This document shows positions 17,641 through 26,381 of a stretch of 64,000 nt of DNA, one piece after another. The stretch covers positions 2,542,001 to 2,606,000 of the forward strand of contig CP120722.1 in NCBI GenBank assembly GCA_029719485.1. The letters are read 5' to 3'. The stretch comes from Kiritimatiellota bacterium B12222. Lineage in GTDB: Bacteria > Verrucomicrobiota > Kiritimatiellia > SS1-B-03-39 > UBA6053. Position numbers and translations under genes: made by a program. The notes beneath the pieces were generated by a model, which worked only from the letters and a program-made list of their open reading frames with translations, was not told where the DNA came from and made no database searches. How positions within the stretch are numbered: the first letter of the stretch is position 1; every line of letters begins with the position of its first letter.

Positions 17641-17668
17641 TTGAATACATGGAGAAGCAGGCTATTCT
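17641..17668 (+). promoter_or_regulatory. Candidate promoter of the lipoprotein-resB-ccsA operon
   Basis: TTGAAT (17641-17646) and TATTCT (17663-17668) are 16 bp apart. The ATG of the next gene lies only 9 bp past the -10 box, so a transcript from here would be nearly leaderless; no Shine-Dalgarno is present. The rest of 17400-17640 holds nothing I can name. Confidence 0.35.
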
Positions 17669-17677
17669 ACGCAACTT

Positions 17678-18400
17678 ATGTCTGTTAAACATTTAACGAT
17701 TCCTGTTTTCGCGGTCCTTTTTCTCAGTAGTTGCGGCTCCCAAGTGGAGGTACGTGAATATGTCGAAGTGGTCCAACTCCCTCAACAATCCCGGATGATG
17801 CCTCCTCAGGTTGCGACACCGACGGATCCTATGCGGGCCGCGCCCTTGTCGGTTGCACCGACCATGGACAACCTGCCTGCAGATCATCCGAGTTTAGAAG
17901 GAATGCATCCTCCTATGGGGGCTGCGGGTGCCAATGTCATGGCGGGCCGTGAAGGGGAAGTGCCTGCGGCACCTGTTGTGGATGATGTGGCATGGGAATT
18001 ACCTCCTGGTTGGGAGAGCAAAGCAGGGTCGGGCATGCGCATTGCCGAATTTTATCCTGAGCCTGACAAACCTCAGGCATTGGTCACTTTGATTGCGCTT
18101 TCTGGTTCTGCGGGATCCATGCCTGCGAACATTTCCCGCTGGCGTGGGCAGGTGGGACTGAATCCTACTACGGAAATGGACATTACGCATTTAGATGGCA
18201 AACAACACTTTGAATTTATTACCTTTGTAGATGAGTCTATCTCGTTGGGCAAAGAGCAAACCATTATTGCCGCGATTTATCAGCAACCCTCCCGTACCTT
18301 ATTTTTGAAATTCATGGGACCTACCGACATCGTGGCTGCACATAAATTAGACTTCTTGCAATTGGCAGGATCTTTGGATGAGAAAGGGGCCGGACAATGA
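17678..18400 (+). CDS. Lipoprotein linked to cytochrome c biogenesis genes
   Basis: A 240-residue lipoprotein with a signal peptide ending in FLSSC (lipidated Cys19). A Pro/Met-rich linker (about 33-105) is followed by a compact C-terminal domain that starts at VAWELPPGWESKAGSGMRIAEF and contains LVTLIALSGSAGSMPANISRW. This domain resembles uncharacterised lipoproteins or membrane proteins found with cytochrome biogenesis genes; I assign no biochemical role. The stop overlaps resB by 4 bp, so it is very likely translated with resB and ccsA and acts in the same process outside the cytoplasmic membrane. Confidence 0.75.
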   Translation: MSVKHLTIPVFAVLFLSSCGSQVEVREYVEVVQLPQQSRMMPPQVATPTDPMRAAPLSVAPTMDNLPADHPSLEGMHPPMGAAGANVMAGREGEVPAAPVVDDVAWELPPGWESKAGSGMRIAEFYPEPDKPQALVTLIALSGSAGSMPANISRWRGQVGLNPTTEMDITHLDGKQHFEFITFVDESISLGKEQTIIAAIYQQPSRTLFLKFMGPTDIVAAHKLDFLQLAGSLDEKGAGQ

Positions 18401-19515
18401 AAAAATTAATGATGTTTGCCTCCATACGGCTGACGGTATTTTGTTTGTTTTGGCTAACTGTGCTGACCTTTTGGGGGACGGTTTATCAGGTAGATCATGG
18501 CATTTATGAAGCGCAACACCGTTTCTTTGATTCCTACATATTTTTTGTAGGCATTTTGCCTCTTCCGGGGGCGATGCTGGTGATGACCCTGTTGTTTATC
18601 AACTTGTTATTTTCTTTCTTTGTCCACTATCAAGCCGGATGGCGGATGCCGGGTTTGATGTTGATTCACATTGGATTAATGATGATGTTGTTGGGCGGAT
18701 TTTTCACCAAATTGACGGGTATCGAAGCTACAGTGAGTTTGTTTGAAGGGGAAGGGCGCAATGCGGCGGTGAGTCGTACGGAATGGGAAATCTCTTATAG
18801 TAATGAGTTGCATGCGGTGCAGGCCTATCAGGCCGTCGACCTTTCCGACCTTCGGAAGGGACGTGAATTCAGTTTCCGAGACTCGGAACTCACTTTTAAA
18901 GTTTTGGAAAACTATGAACACGCAAAAGGGCTTCAGGCTGTAGAGTTGGAGGAGACCTTAGAGGTGACGCCTTCCAATTCCGCTGGATTTGTGGCGTTAG
19001 AAGAACTGGACCGTTTGAAAACACCCGAGGAACATACCCCGGGGGTTCGGTTGCAGGTGGAAGGGGCGAAGGGGATTCAAGAAATCGTATTGACCCCCCG
19101 GGATCAGCGTCCATTGGGCTTAGAGCTTGAGGATGGCAGTGGCCGCTTTATCATGCTTCGGCGCAAACGTTATGAATTGCCTTTGTTTATGGTCTTAAAT
19201 GATTTTAGCCGGAGCTATTATCCCGGCACCGAAACACCTGAGGATTATCGGAGTTTAATTACGGTTCATTTGGGTGAAGACATCGAACGGGATGTGATCA
19301 TCAAAATGAATGAACCTTTCCGGATCAATGGCTGGACTTTCTTTCAGCAATCTTTTGCGGTGACGGATAATTCAGAGATGTCCGTTTTTGCGGTCACTCG
19401 TAACTTTGGTCGATTGGTCCCTTATTGGGCCACCGGGATTACCTCGGTAGGTCTTGCCATGCACTTCCTCCAGATGCAATGGATGCAACTTAAACGCCGG
19501 AGGAAAAAAGCATGA
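18397..19515 (+). CDS. resB: ResB-like cytochrome c biogenesis protein
   Basis: System II (Ccs) haem-handling membrane protein, 372 residues. Hydrophobic helices lie near residues 8-27, 46-70 and 84-105 and a last one near 345-365. Between them is a large extracytoplasmic domain ending in MNEPFRINGWTFFQQSFAV, a typical ResB segment. It works with CcsA to present reduced haem to apocytochrome c CxxCH sites. Both ends overlap their neighbours by 4 bp, showing a coupled three-gene operon. Confidence 0.85.
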   Translation: MKKLMMFASIRLTVFCLFWLTVLTFWGTVYQVDHGIYEAQHRFFDSYIFFVGILPLPGAMLVMTLLFINLLFSFFVHYQAGWRMPGLMLIHIGLMMMLLGGFFTKLTGIEATVSLFEGEGRNAAVSRTEWEISYSNELHAVQAYQAVDLSDLRKGREFSFRDSELTFKVLENYEHAKGLQAVELEETLEVTPSNSAGFVALEELDRLKTPEEHTPGVRLQVEGAKGIQEIVLTPRDQRPLGLELEDGSGRFIMLRRKRYELPLFMVLNDFSRSYYPGTETPEDYRSLITVHLGEDIERDVIIKMNEPFRINGWTFFQQSFAVTDNSEMSVFAVTRNFGRLVPYWATGITSVGLAMHFLQMQWMQLKRRRKKA

Positions 19516-21452
19516 AATTTCTTACCTTGATTCTACTGACTTTTTCTCTCTTTTTGCCTGCTTTTGCAGAGGACGCGGATGCGGCGCGGGCTCCTCGAAA
19601 AGTTTTGAAAGCTGTAGGGGAAATTCCGGTATTGTTTAATGGCCGGGTGATGCCGTTGGATAGTTTTGCTCGTTTGCATTTGCTCCAATTTTCAGGACGT
19701 AAAAGCTATCAGGGTGAGTCTGCAATTTCGTGGATGGGGCGCTTGTTGTTTGTACCTGAAAGTACCGAAGATGATGCTGTATTTCTGATTAATCACCCGG
19801 AAGTGCTGACGGCCATCGGGGTTGAAAATTTTCAAATGTTGCCCGGGGAGCGGAAACCCAGTACGCGCCGCTTTAGTTATCATCATTTGATGCCGGGGGT
19901 GATGAAATTAGAAGAAATCGCCCGTCGGGCGCAAGCGATGCAGGATGCCGATCCTGAAGCACTCAAAAGTAAAGAATATTTGGTCGAGCGTGAAGCTTTA
20001 CGGGTTTATGTGAATGTATTGACCTATCGTGCCTTGGGTCAGGTCTTTGCCTTTGCGCGTCCTCTAGAGGATTTACGCCTGGAGAGTCCGGAGATTCGTG
20101 AAGCTTTGAAGGTGCAACTTGGAGAAGATACATTTAGTTATTTAGAGTTAGGGAAACGTATCAGTGGTTTGGCTCCACTGATGATTGAGGCGCAGGCGCA
20201 AGAGGATCCTACGCAGTGGACGGAAGCGCAACAGGATGCTTTTACCTTGGCGCAGATGATGTTTATGTTTCAGCAAAATCTCTCGGAACTGCCGTTAACG
20301 ATGTTACCGGAAGCGCCACATGGGGAGTCTATTTGGATTGCGCCCATGGATGGTTTATCCAGTCCTGATGGTGATCAAGCCTTGGTGAATGCTGCAGAAC
20401 GAAGCGGGGCCATGGCCTTGGCTTGGGCTGCTGGTGACTGGGATGAGGTGGCTAATGACGCGAAAATGATTACCGAATTTTCCCGTTCCAGAATGAAGCA
20501 TGTTCGGGAAACCGGTTTGACGGGGAAAGAAGCCCAGTTTAACCGGGCCAATTATTTTGTACGGGCCAAAGTGTTTTATATCTTTGGTTTCTTCATTGCC
20601 TTGGCGGCTTTACTGAGTGGCAACCGCATTTTACGATTAGCAGCTTGGGTGCCGGTATCGATTGCGTTGGTCCTTCATCTCAGCGGATTGGCGTGGCGGA
20701 TCTATTTGACGGCACGTCCTCCGGTAACCAACTTATACGGCACCTTTCTTTTCGTGGGGCTCATTTGTTTGCTGTTGGCCTTATTGGTTGAGAGTTTTCA
20801 AAAGAATGGCTTAGGATTATTTGCAGGATCTTTTGTGGCGCTCACCTTTTTATTCATTGCAGATCGATTTGCAGCTGAAGGGGACACCATGCATAAAGTG
20901 GTGGCTGTATTGGCGTCAAACTTTTGGTTGAGTACGCATGTGCTTGCGGTAACCACGGGCTATGCGGGTGTGTGGTTTGCAGGTGTTTTCGGTCACATTT
21001 GGTTAGTGCTTAAAATGTTGGGCAAAGATAAAAAAACATTGGAGACTGTGCGTCTTCCGATGGAAGGTTTGCTCGGATTCGGCTTAACCTTCGCCTTTTT
21101 GGGGACCATGCTCGGTGGGGTGTGGGCTGATCAATCCTGGGGTCGATTCTGGGGGTGGGATCCCAAAGAAAATGGTGCGCTGTTGATCGTGTTATGGACG
21201 GCGGTGGTCTATCATGCCCGGGTGGCCGGATTGATTCGTGATGTAGGTACCGCGGTAGGCACGGTGGTGGGATGCATTATGGTGATGGTGGCCTGGTTGG
21301 GCGTCAACTTACTCGGCGTGGGATTACATTCCTACGGGTTCACTACCGCGATGGCTACAGGCTTCTATGGATTTATAGGCTTCGAATTAGTGTTCATCTT
21401 GATTTGCCTGACCGTCATCTTGGTTCAAGAAAAGGCTGTGAAGGCTTCATAA
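19512..21452 (+). CDS. ccsA: CcsA/ResC-type cytochrome c biogenesis protein with extended N-terminus
   Basis: The C-terminal 290 or so residues are a multi-helix membrane domain with the tryptophan-rich haem-binding motif WGRFWGWDPKENGALL and the conserved VTNLYGTF, STHVLAVTTGYAG and HSYGF histidine segments. The first 350 residues are an extracytoplasmic extension after a signal peptide (MKFLTLILLTFSLFLPAFAE), containing NGRVMPLDSFARLHLLQFSG. This extension is known from several non-proteobacterial system II proteins. It pairs with ResB upstream. Confidence 0.9.
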   Translation: MKFLTLILLTFSLFLPAFAEDADAARAPRKVLKAVGEIPVLFNGRVMPLDSFARLHLLQFSGRKSYQGESAISWMGRLLFVPESTEDDAVFLINHPEVLTAIGVENFQMLPGERKPSTRRFSYHHLMPGVMKLEEIARRAQAMQDADPEALKSKEYLVEREALRVYVNVLTYRALGQVFAFARPLEDLRLESPEIREALKVQLGEDTFSYLELGKRISGLAPLMIEAQAQEDPTQWTEAQQDAFTLAQMMFMFQQNLSELPLTMLPEAPHGESIWIAPMDGLSSPDGDQALVNAAERSGAMALAWAAGDWDEVANDAKMITEFSRSRMKHVRETGLTGKEAQFNRANYFVRAKVFYIFGFFIALAALLSGNRILRLAAWVPVSIALVLHLSGLAWRIYLTARPPVTNLYGTFLFVGLICLLLALLVESFQKNGLGLFAGSFVALTFLFIADRFAAEGDTMHKVVAVLASNFWLSTHVLAVTTGYAGVWFAGVFGHIWLVLKMLGKDKKTLETVRLPMEGLLGFGLTFAFLGTMLGGVWADQSWGRFWGWDPKENGALLIVLWTAVVYHARVAGLIRDVGTAVGTVVGCIMVMVAWLGVNLLGVGLHSYGFTTAMATGFYGFIGFELVFILICLTVILVQEKAVKAS

Positions 21453-21595
21453 CCGTATCTTTGCCACTGAAACAGTGTGAAAGGGTTGTAATTATCGCAA
21501 ACTCCTTCATTTTGGCATTGATACTCCTAGACCTTTGAGTAGTATTTTCCGCAATTCAATTGAATACTATCTATCCCTCTTTGGAGAATTTTTGC

Positions 21596-22690
21596 ATGAA
21601 GCTGACCTTAAATCGAGATGATCTGTTTGAAGCCCTGACGAAAGTACAGTCGGTGGTGAGTACCCGCAGCACTATTCCGGTTTTGGCGAATGTTTTATTA
21701 GAAGCTAAAGAAGGTGAGTTGAGTTTGACCACCACTGATATGGAATTGAGTGTTAGTACACAAATTCCTGCAGAGGTCTCCAAGGCTGGGGTAACGACTA
21801 TTCCTGCAAAACGTTTGTTTTCAGTGATTCGTGAATTACCTTCTCAACCCATTGAGCTCTCCGTTGACGCTAAGGATTGCGCGACCATCGAATGTGGATC
21901 TAGTTTTTTCAAAATCATGGGGCTTTCTGCGGATGATTATCCCGAAATTCCAGAACCTGAACAAAATCAGGCCTACACCTTGGATCCTGCAACCTTAAAG
22001 CACATGCTCAAATGTGTGCAGTATTCTGCATCTGTCGATGAAACCCGTTACGTGCTTAATGGTATTTTATTCAGTTTTAACGATAAAAAATTGACCGTAG
22101 TGGCCACGGATGGACGTCGTTTGGCGTTGTGCGAAAACGAAGTGGATTTCCCTGCTGAAAACAACTTAGACATTGTGGTGCCTGCAAAAGCAATCAATGA
22201 ATTGCTTCGTAATTTGAATGATGAAGGGTCGATCAAGTTGATTGCGGCTGGAAACCAAGTCATTTTTGAAATTGATAACTTACGTTTGGTTTCCAAGTTG
22301 ATTGACGGAACCTTTCCGAATTATCAGCAAGTGATTCCCGCGCAGTGTGAGGAGCGGATTGCGATTGAACGTGAAACGTTGTTGCATGCGGTACGTCGGG
22401 TATCTTTGGTGACGAACGAACAGTCTAATTCGATTCGACTCTCTTTTGAAGAGAATAGCTTGCAAGTATTGAGTTCCACTCCTGATGTGGGGGAGGCCAA
22501 AGAGCGCGTGCCGATTAAATACAGTGGCCCCGCCATGAACATCGCTTACAACCCTGAATTCTTGTTAGCCCCATTGCGGGTATTGGATGGGGATGAAGTT
22601 TATTTGGAACTGAGTGACGAGTTAAGTCCCGGTGTTTTGAAATCAGATATTTCTTTCCTTTACGTGATCATGCCCATGCGCATGCAATAA
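21596..22690 (+). CDS. dnaN: DNA polymerase III beta sliding clamp
   Basis: The 364-residue processivity clamp with the usual three topologically equal domains. It starts MKLTLNRDDLFEALTKVQSV and ends with the nearly invariant YVIMPMRMQ. ATG 21596 is supported by GGAG 9 nt upstream. An in-frame ATG at 21560 lies within an AT-rich leader. A loose inverted repeat TAGTATT / AATACTA (21540-21569) is just upstream and may be regulatory. dnaA and recF are not adjacent and I see no DnaA boxes, so this is not an obvious origin. The lipoprotein gene starts 1 bp after its stop. Confidence 0.95.
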   Translation: MKLTLNRDDLFEALTKVQSVVSTRSTIPVLANVLLEAKEGELSLTTTDMELSVSTQIPAEVSKAGVTTIPAKRLFSVIRELPSQPIELSVDAKDCATIECGSSFFKIMGLSADDYPEIPEPEQNQAYTLDPATLKHMLKCVQYSASVDETRYVLNGILFSFNDKKLTVVATDGRRLALCENEVDFPAENNLDIVVPAKAINELLRNLNDEGSIKLIAAGNQVIFEIDNLRLVSKLIDGTFPNYQQVIPAQCEERIAIERETLLHAVRRVSLVTNEQSNSIRLSFEENSLQVLSSTPDVGEAKERVPIKYSGPAMNIAYNPEFLLAPLRVLDGDEVYLELSDELSPGVLKSDISFLYVIMPMRMQ

Positions 22691-22691
22691 G

Positions 22692-23141
22692 ATGAAATCT
22701 TTTTGCTACTGTCTCTTTCTGGCATTGATCCTCTCGGGTTGTGCGACCGGTGCGAAATATCAGGTGAATGTCGGTAACGACAATCCTGAATGGCCGGTTC
22801 AAAATGTTCAGGTGCTGTTGGATGACAAAACTGAATATGAATTTGCCCGCATTGCCCCCAGTAAAGTAGCGGCCGCAAAACCCAAAAAAGGGGAAATCCC
22901 TAAAGAAGTCACGGTCACGTGGCAGGATGTGAATGGGGAGAAATTTGAAGCCGTCATGGTGATTGATACCACCATGATTCGCCCCGATTTCAAAGGTCAG
23001 TTGGTTTTGGCCATTACAGTAGAGAATACGGTGACCATCACCGAAGTTCCTTCAGAAGGAAAAGAATTGTCCACTATGCCTTGGGCGATGCCTGAGTCAT
23101 GGGAAGGCAGTGTTTCTATTCCTGGAATGGATGACATTTAA
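22692..23141 (+). CDS. Small hypothetical lipoprotein
   Basis: A 149-residue protein with a lipoprotein signal (LALILSGC, lipidated Cys17), then a single beta-rich domain (YQVNVGNDNPEWPVQNVQVL, KEVTVTWQDVNGEKFEAV). I do not recognise the family. It starts 1 bp after dnaN and 23 bp before the TMEM43-family gene, so it is probably co-transcribed with both. Nothing visible points to a specific role. Confidence 0.7.
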   Translation: MKSFCYCLFLALILSGCATGAKYQVNVGNDNPEWPVQNVQVLLDDKTEYEFARIAPSKVAAAKPKKGEIPKEVTVTWQDVNGEKFEAVMVIDTTMIRPDFKGQLVLAITVENTVTITEVPSEGKELSTMPWAMPESWEGSVSIPGMDDI

Positions 23142-23164
23142 GCGCAGAGTGAGAGGAGGAAATT

Positions 23165-24316
23165 ATGGTTACTGAAGTTGTGCACCAAAGTTGGGGCAAT
23201 CGCCTCATGGACTCGATTAAAAACGTAGTATTCGGTGTGGTGCTGTTTCTGTTCTCTATAGGTTTGTTGTGGTGGAACGAAGGGAATGCGGTAAAAAATT
23301 ACCAAAAGATCAATGAAACCCGCAAGGCTGTGGTTTCGATTCCTTCAGATACAGTTTCTAAAGCTCATGAGGGTAAAGCGGTTCACTTAACGGGAAAAGC
23401 AGAAACCCAGGCGGTTTTAAAAGATCCCATGTTCGAGGTGGAGGCCAATGCGATTCGACTTCGTCGCGTGGTGGAAATGTATCAGTGGCAACAAAATGAA
23501 CAGACCACCACTAAAAAAAATACGGGGGGAAGTACCGATAAAACCACGACTTACAGCTACAATAAGGTTTGGTCGAATCGACTGATCTCCAGTGACTCTT
23601 TTAAAGAAAGTGGTCATGAGAATCCCGCAACCATGCATCCAGAAGGGTGGAAAAAAGAGGCTCAAAAAGTTTATGTGGGGAGTTTTGCATTAGGGGGAGA
23701 TGCGATACGGAAAATCAATTTTTATGAAAAGTATGTGATTCAAACTGCGAAATTACCTGAGAATGCGATTTTGCAGGATTCGGTTATTTTCATTGGAAAA
23801 AGTGCTCTCACACCTGAAATTGGCGATATTCGCATTCATTTTGAAGTGGTTCCCCAGGAAACCATTTCTATTATTGCGGGTCAGTATGGGGCTGAGTTGA
23901 AGTCTTGGCCCACCAGTCGTGGTCCTTATTTAGATGTTGACCGGGGAAGTTTTACTGCTGAAGAAATGTTGGATCAGGCCAAAGCTGAAGTAAACATGAT
24001 GACTTGGTTGATCCGAGTAGGGGGATGGTTTCTGATGGCCTTTGGTATGATTACTGTATTGAGTCCATTTGCGGTACTTGGAGATGTGATTCCTTTTATA
24101 GGCAGTCTACTGGGTGGCGGCATCAAGATTTTCTCCTTCATTAGCTCTGCGGTAATCTCCCTCACCGTGATTGCCATTGCGTGGATTGCGAGTCGTCCCT
24201 TGGTCGCCATTCCTCTGTTGCTCGTGGCTGGGCTTTTAATTTTCTTGCAATGGAAGAAGGCGCGTTCGCTTCAGGCCAAAAAGAAAGCCGCAAAACAAGC
24301 CCAGGCAAAGGCATAG
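23165..24316 (+). CDS. TMEM43-family membrane protein
   Basis: A 383-residue protein of the TMEM43 (DUF1625) family. A first transmembrane helix (about 22-40, FGVVLFLFSIGLLWWNEG) with the family hallmark WWNEG is followed by a large extracytoplasmic domain (KAVHLTGKAET, then RLRRVVEMYQWQQ). At least three helices follow near residues 283-375. The bacterial members have no settled function. A strong Shine-Dalgarno, AGGAGG at 23154-23159, is 5 nt before the ATG, one of the few in the window. The C-terminus is Lys/Ala-rich. Confidence 0.82.
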   Translation: MVTEVVHQSWGNRLMDSIKNVVFGVVLFLFSIGLLWWNEGNAVKNYQKINETRKAVVSIPSDTVSKAHEGKAVHLTGKAETQAVLKDPMFEVEANAIRLRRVVEMYQWQQNEQTTTKKNTGGSTDKTTTYSYNKVWSNRLISSDSFKESGHENPATMHPEGWKKEAQKVYVGSFALGGDAIRKINFYEKYVIQTAKLPENAILQDSVIFIGKSALTPEIGDIRIHFEVVPQETISIIAGQYGAELKSWPTSRGPYLDVDRGSFTAEEMLDQAKAEVNMMTWLIRVGGWFLMAFGMITVLSPFAVLGDVIPFIGSLLGGGIKIFSFISSAVISLTVIAIAWIASRPLVAIPLLLVAGLLIFLQWKKARSLQAKKKAAKQAQAKA

Positions 24317-24440
24317 ACTTTCGTTAAGAATACTACTTTTGCCAAAAAAAAATGCTGGGAGTAACGCTGTACAGATCCGTTGCTTCATGTGAGTGGTCAG
24401 GTTAGAAGTGAAACGAAGCGTTACTCAAGGTACTCGAAGC

Positions 24441-25349
24441 ATGCTAAAACATTTTTTGGTCATTTTAAATCCCCATAGTGGTAAGGGAAAGGGCTGTGAA
24501 GCATTAGACTTATTTAAAGCGGTCGCTCTTCATAAGGGTGTGACCCATGAGGTCTTTACCACCCAGCGCGCTGGTGATGCGGTAACCTTTCTGCAGCAGC
24601 ATACGCTTGAAGGGGTAGATGCCATTATCTCTATTGGGGGTGACGGCAGTTTAAATGAGGTCGTGAATGGATTGTTAAGACGTGAAGATCATCCTGGTAT
24701 ACCCGTAGGGGTTCTTCCTTCGGGTACTGGAAATTCGTTGATGAAAGATATGGATTGTAGCCATGCTTCAGAAGCTATTGCCGATATTTTTATTGGAAAT
24801 CGTAGCTTTTTGGATGTTTTTGAAGTGGAAATGGACGGCGAAATCCATTTTGGATTTAACATGGTGGGATGCGGATTACCTGCCGAAATCAACGAGGTCG
24901 CTGAGCGTTTTCGCTTTTTTAGAGGTCAGCGATATAACGTAGCCGCCCTTAAAACGATCCTGAATTATAAACCGTTGGGCTATCATTTTTATACAGAAGA
25001 CGGGAATGAATCTTTTGTGTCCGATTTTATTGTGGCCTCAAATACGCGCAATATTGGTACGGGGCTTAAGATTGCTCCCCATGCGCTATTAGATGATGGA
25101 CTCTTGGATATCTTCATTTTGAAAGCGATTCCCCATCGCTTTTCTCTGTTTACACTGTTCGCGAAACTCTTACGCGGTACGCATCAACAAGACGCCCGGG
25201 TGATCCTCAGGCGTCTTTCCGATTTTCGTATCTCTTCGCCTTCGCGAAAGTTATTAAATATTGACGGAGAGCAGTATGCCTTCAACGAACTTCGGGTGAA
25301 GATGTTACCAGGTCGTATTGAGTTATTACATCAGCCCGAAGGTGATTAG
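24441..25349 (+). CDS. Diacylglycerol kinase-family lipid kinase (YegS/BmrU type)
   Basis: A 302-residue soluble lipid kinase. FLVILNPHSGKGKG starts the nucleotide-binding domain, and ISIGGDGSLNEVVNGL is the GGDG catalytic motif; PVGVLPSGTGNSLMKDM follows as the second glycine-rich loop. Lipid phosphorylation (diacylglycerol, phosphatidylglycerol or sphingosine-like) is inferred from the family. I chose ATG 24441; a start at 24393 would add 16 residues before the conserved beginning. Its stop overlaps that of the convergent methyltransferase gene. Confidence 0.85.
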   Translation: MLKHFLVILNPHSGKGKGCEALDLFKAVALHKGVTHEVFTTQRAGDAVTFLQQHTLEGVDAIISIGGDGSLNEVVNGLLRREDHPGIPVGVLPSGTGNSLMKDMDCSHASEAIADIFIGNRSFLDVFEVEMDGEIHFGFNMVGCGLPAEINEVAERFRFFRGQRYNVAALKTILNYKPLGYHFYTEDGNESFVSDFIVASNTRNIGTGLKIAPHALLDDGLLDIFILKAIPHRFSLFTLFAKLLRGTHQQDARVILRRLSDFRISSPSRKLLNIDGEQYAFNELRVKMLPGRIELLHQPEGD

Positions 25350-26278
25350 GTCGATGAACGGTTGTTTTTAGGGTCCGTAAGGTCTGCAGCACTGCCAATA
25401 CGGGTATTGATGGTGGCATCGGCAATAGAACGTCCATCACGCATATGCACGCTTTTGCGTTCAATCCATGGGCGGGGACGGGCCTTGATGACCAATTGAT
25501 GATTGGAGGTAAATGCGAGTAGTTTATCTAATCCTTGCCCGATTTTCATAAAGGGATAAAAGAGGGAATAAATACGATAGGTTTTCGCAAATTTCCGCAA
25601 CAGCTGTTGATCTGCGTTTTGCTGTGATCCTGTTTGAATATCATCATGGCCACGACGATGATTTCCGCTAAAGAATTGCAACCAGGTATCTCCAGATTCT
25701 ACAAAAAAACCGCTATAGGTTTGTTTTTCAACCATATCATAGCCGTTTTTTGTAATTTCATAGAGATCTTTCAAGCGGTAGTCTTCGCGGATGCGCGGGT
25801 CCTCATCGCCATCTAATTTAAGGATTTTGCGCAGGATCCGGCTTAGAGAAAAGGCTTTGTGGTAGGGGACATGAATCAATAATTCACCTTTGTCATGTAA
25901 GCAACGATGGCATTCTTTGAGCAACATCGCGTCATCTTTAAATTCTTCAAGGTGATCAATAATGACAATGGTATCGAAGCAATTGTCTTCAAAAGGGAGT
26001 TCAGAACCGACGATGGCGTGGGCGGCATCCTCTCCGAAGAGTTCCTTCATGGCGGCAACCGCTGGGGGGTGAGATTCAAGGCTTACCCATTGACCGCCGT
26101 TTCTGCGGAGCATAAAAGGCAATATTCCATTTCCTCCACCGATGTCCAAACAGGTTTTATGTTCAGTTGGTGAGAGAAATCGTTGGAGATTGTGCAGTTG
26201 GACTTGTTTGGTCAGCGACTTTTTAAACAGCCGAATCTGCCATGCGGCTGCGCTGTCGGGATCAAATTGTGCTTGCAT
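25346..26278 (-). CDS. Class I SAM-dependent methyltransferase
   Basis: A 310-residue protein with a methyltransf_11-type core. Motif I is CLDIGGGNGILPFML (about residues 43-57), the acidic loop is VSLESHPPAV, and motif IV is DTIVIIDHLEEFKDD. The C-terminal 100 residues are basic and include a hydrophobic stretch (YSLFYPFMKIGQGLDKLLAF) that may contact membrane. The substrate is unknown; some relatives act on lipids, quinones or cell-surface sugars. It converges with the lipid kinase gene with overlapping stops. Confidence 0.72.
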   Translation of the reverse strand: MQAQFDPDSAAAWQIRLFKKSLTKQVQLHNLQRFLSPTEHKTCLDIGGGNGILPFMLRRNGGQWVSLESHPPAVAAMKELFGEDAAHAIVGSELPFEDNCFDTIVIIDHLEEFKDDAMLLKECHRCLHDKGELLIHVPYHKAFSLSRILRKILKLDGDEDPRIREDYRLKDLYEITKNGYDMVEKQTYSGFFVESGDTWLQFFSGNHRRGHDDIQTGSQQNADQQLLRKFAKTYRIYSLFYPFMKIGQGLDKLLAFTSNHQLVIKARPRPWIERKSVHMRDGRSIADATINTRIGSAADLTDPKNNRSST

Positions 26279-26381
26279 GATGGTTGTCTTCTGAAACGTT
26301 ATAAAGAATGAAAATGGTGGAGTGTTCTTTTACTCTTATTTCCATCTATAACTCAAGACAATCTGTAACCACACATAAAAC

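Noticed and set aside
21453..21595. Replication origin next to dnaN
   Set aside because: No DnaA boxes or AT-rich repeats of the usual kind and no dnaA gene; only one loose inverted repeat.
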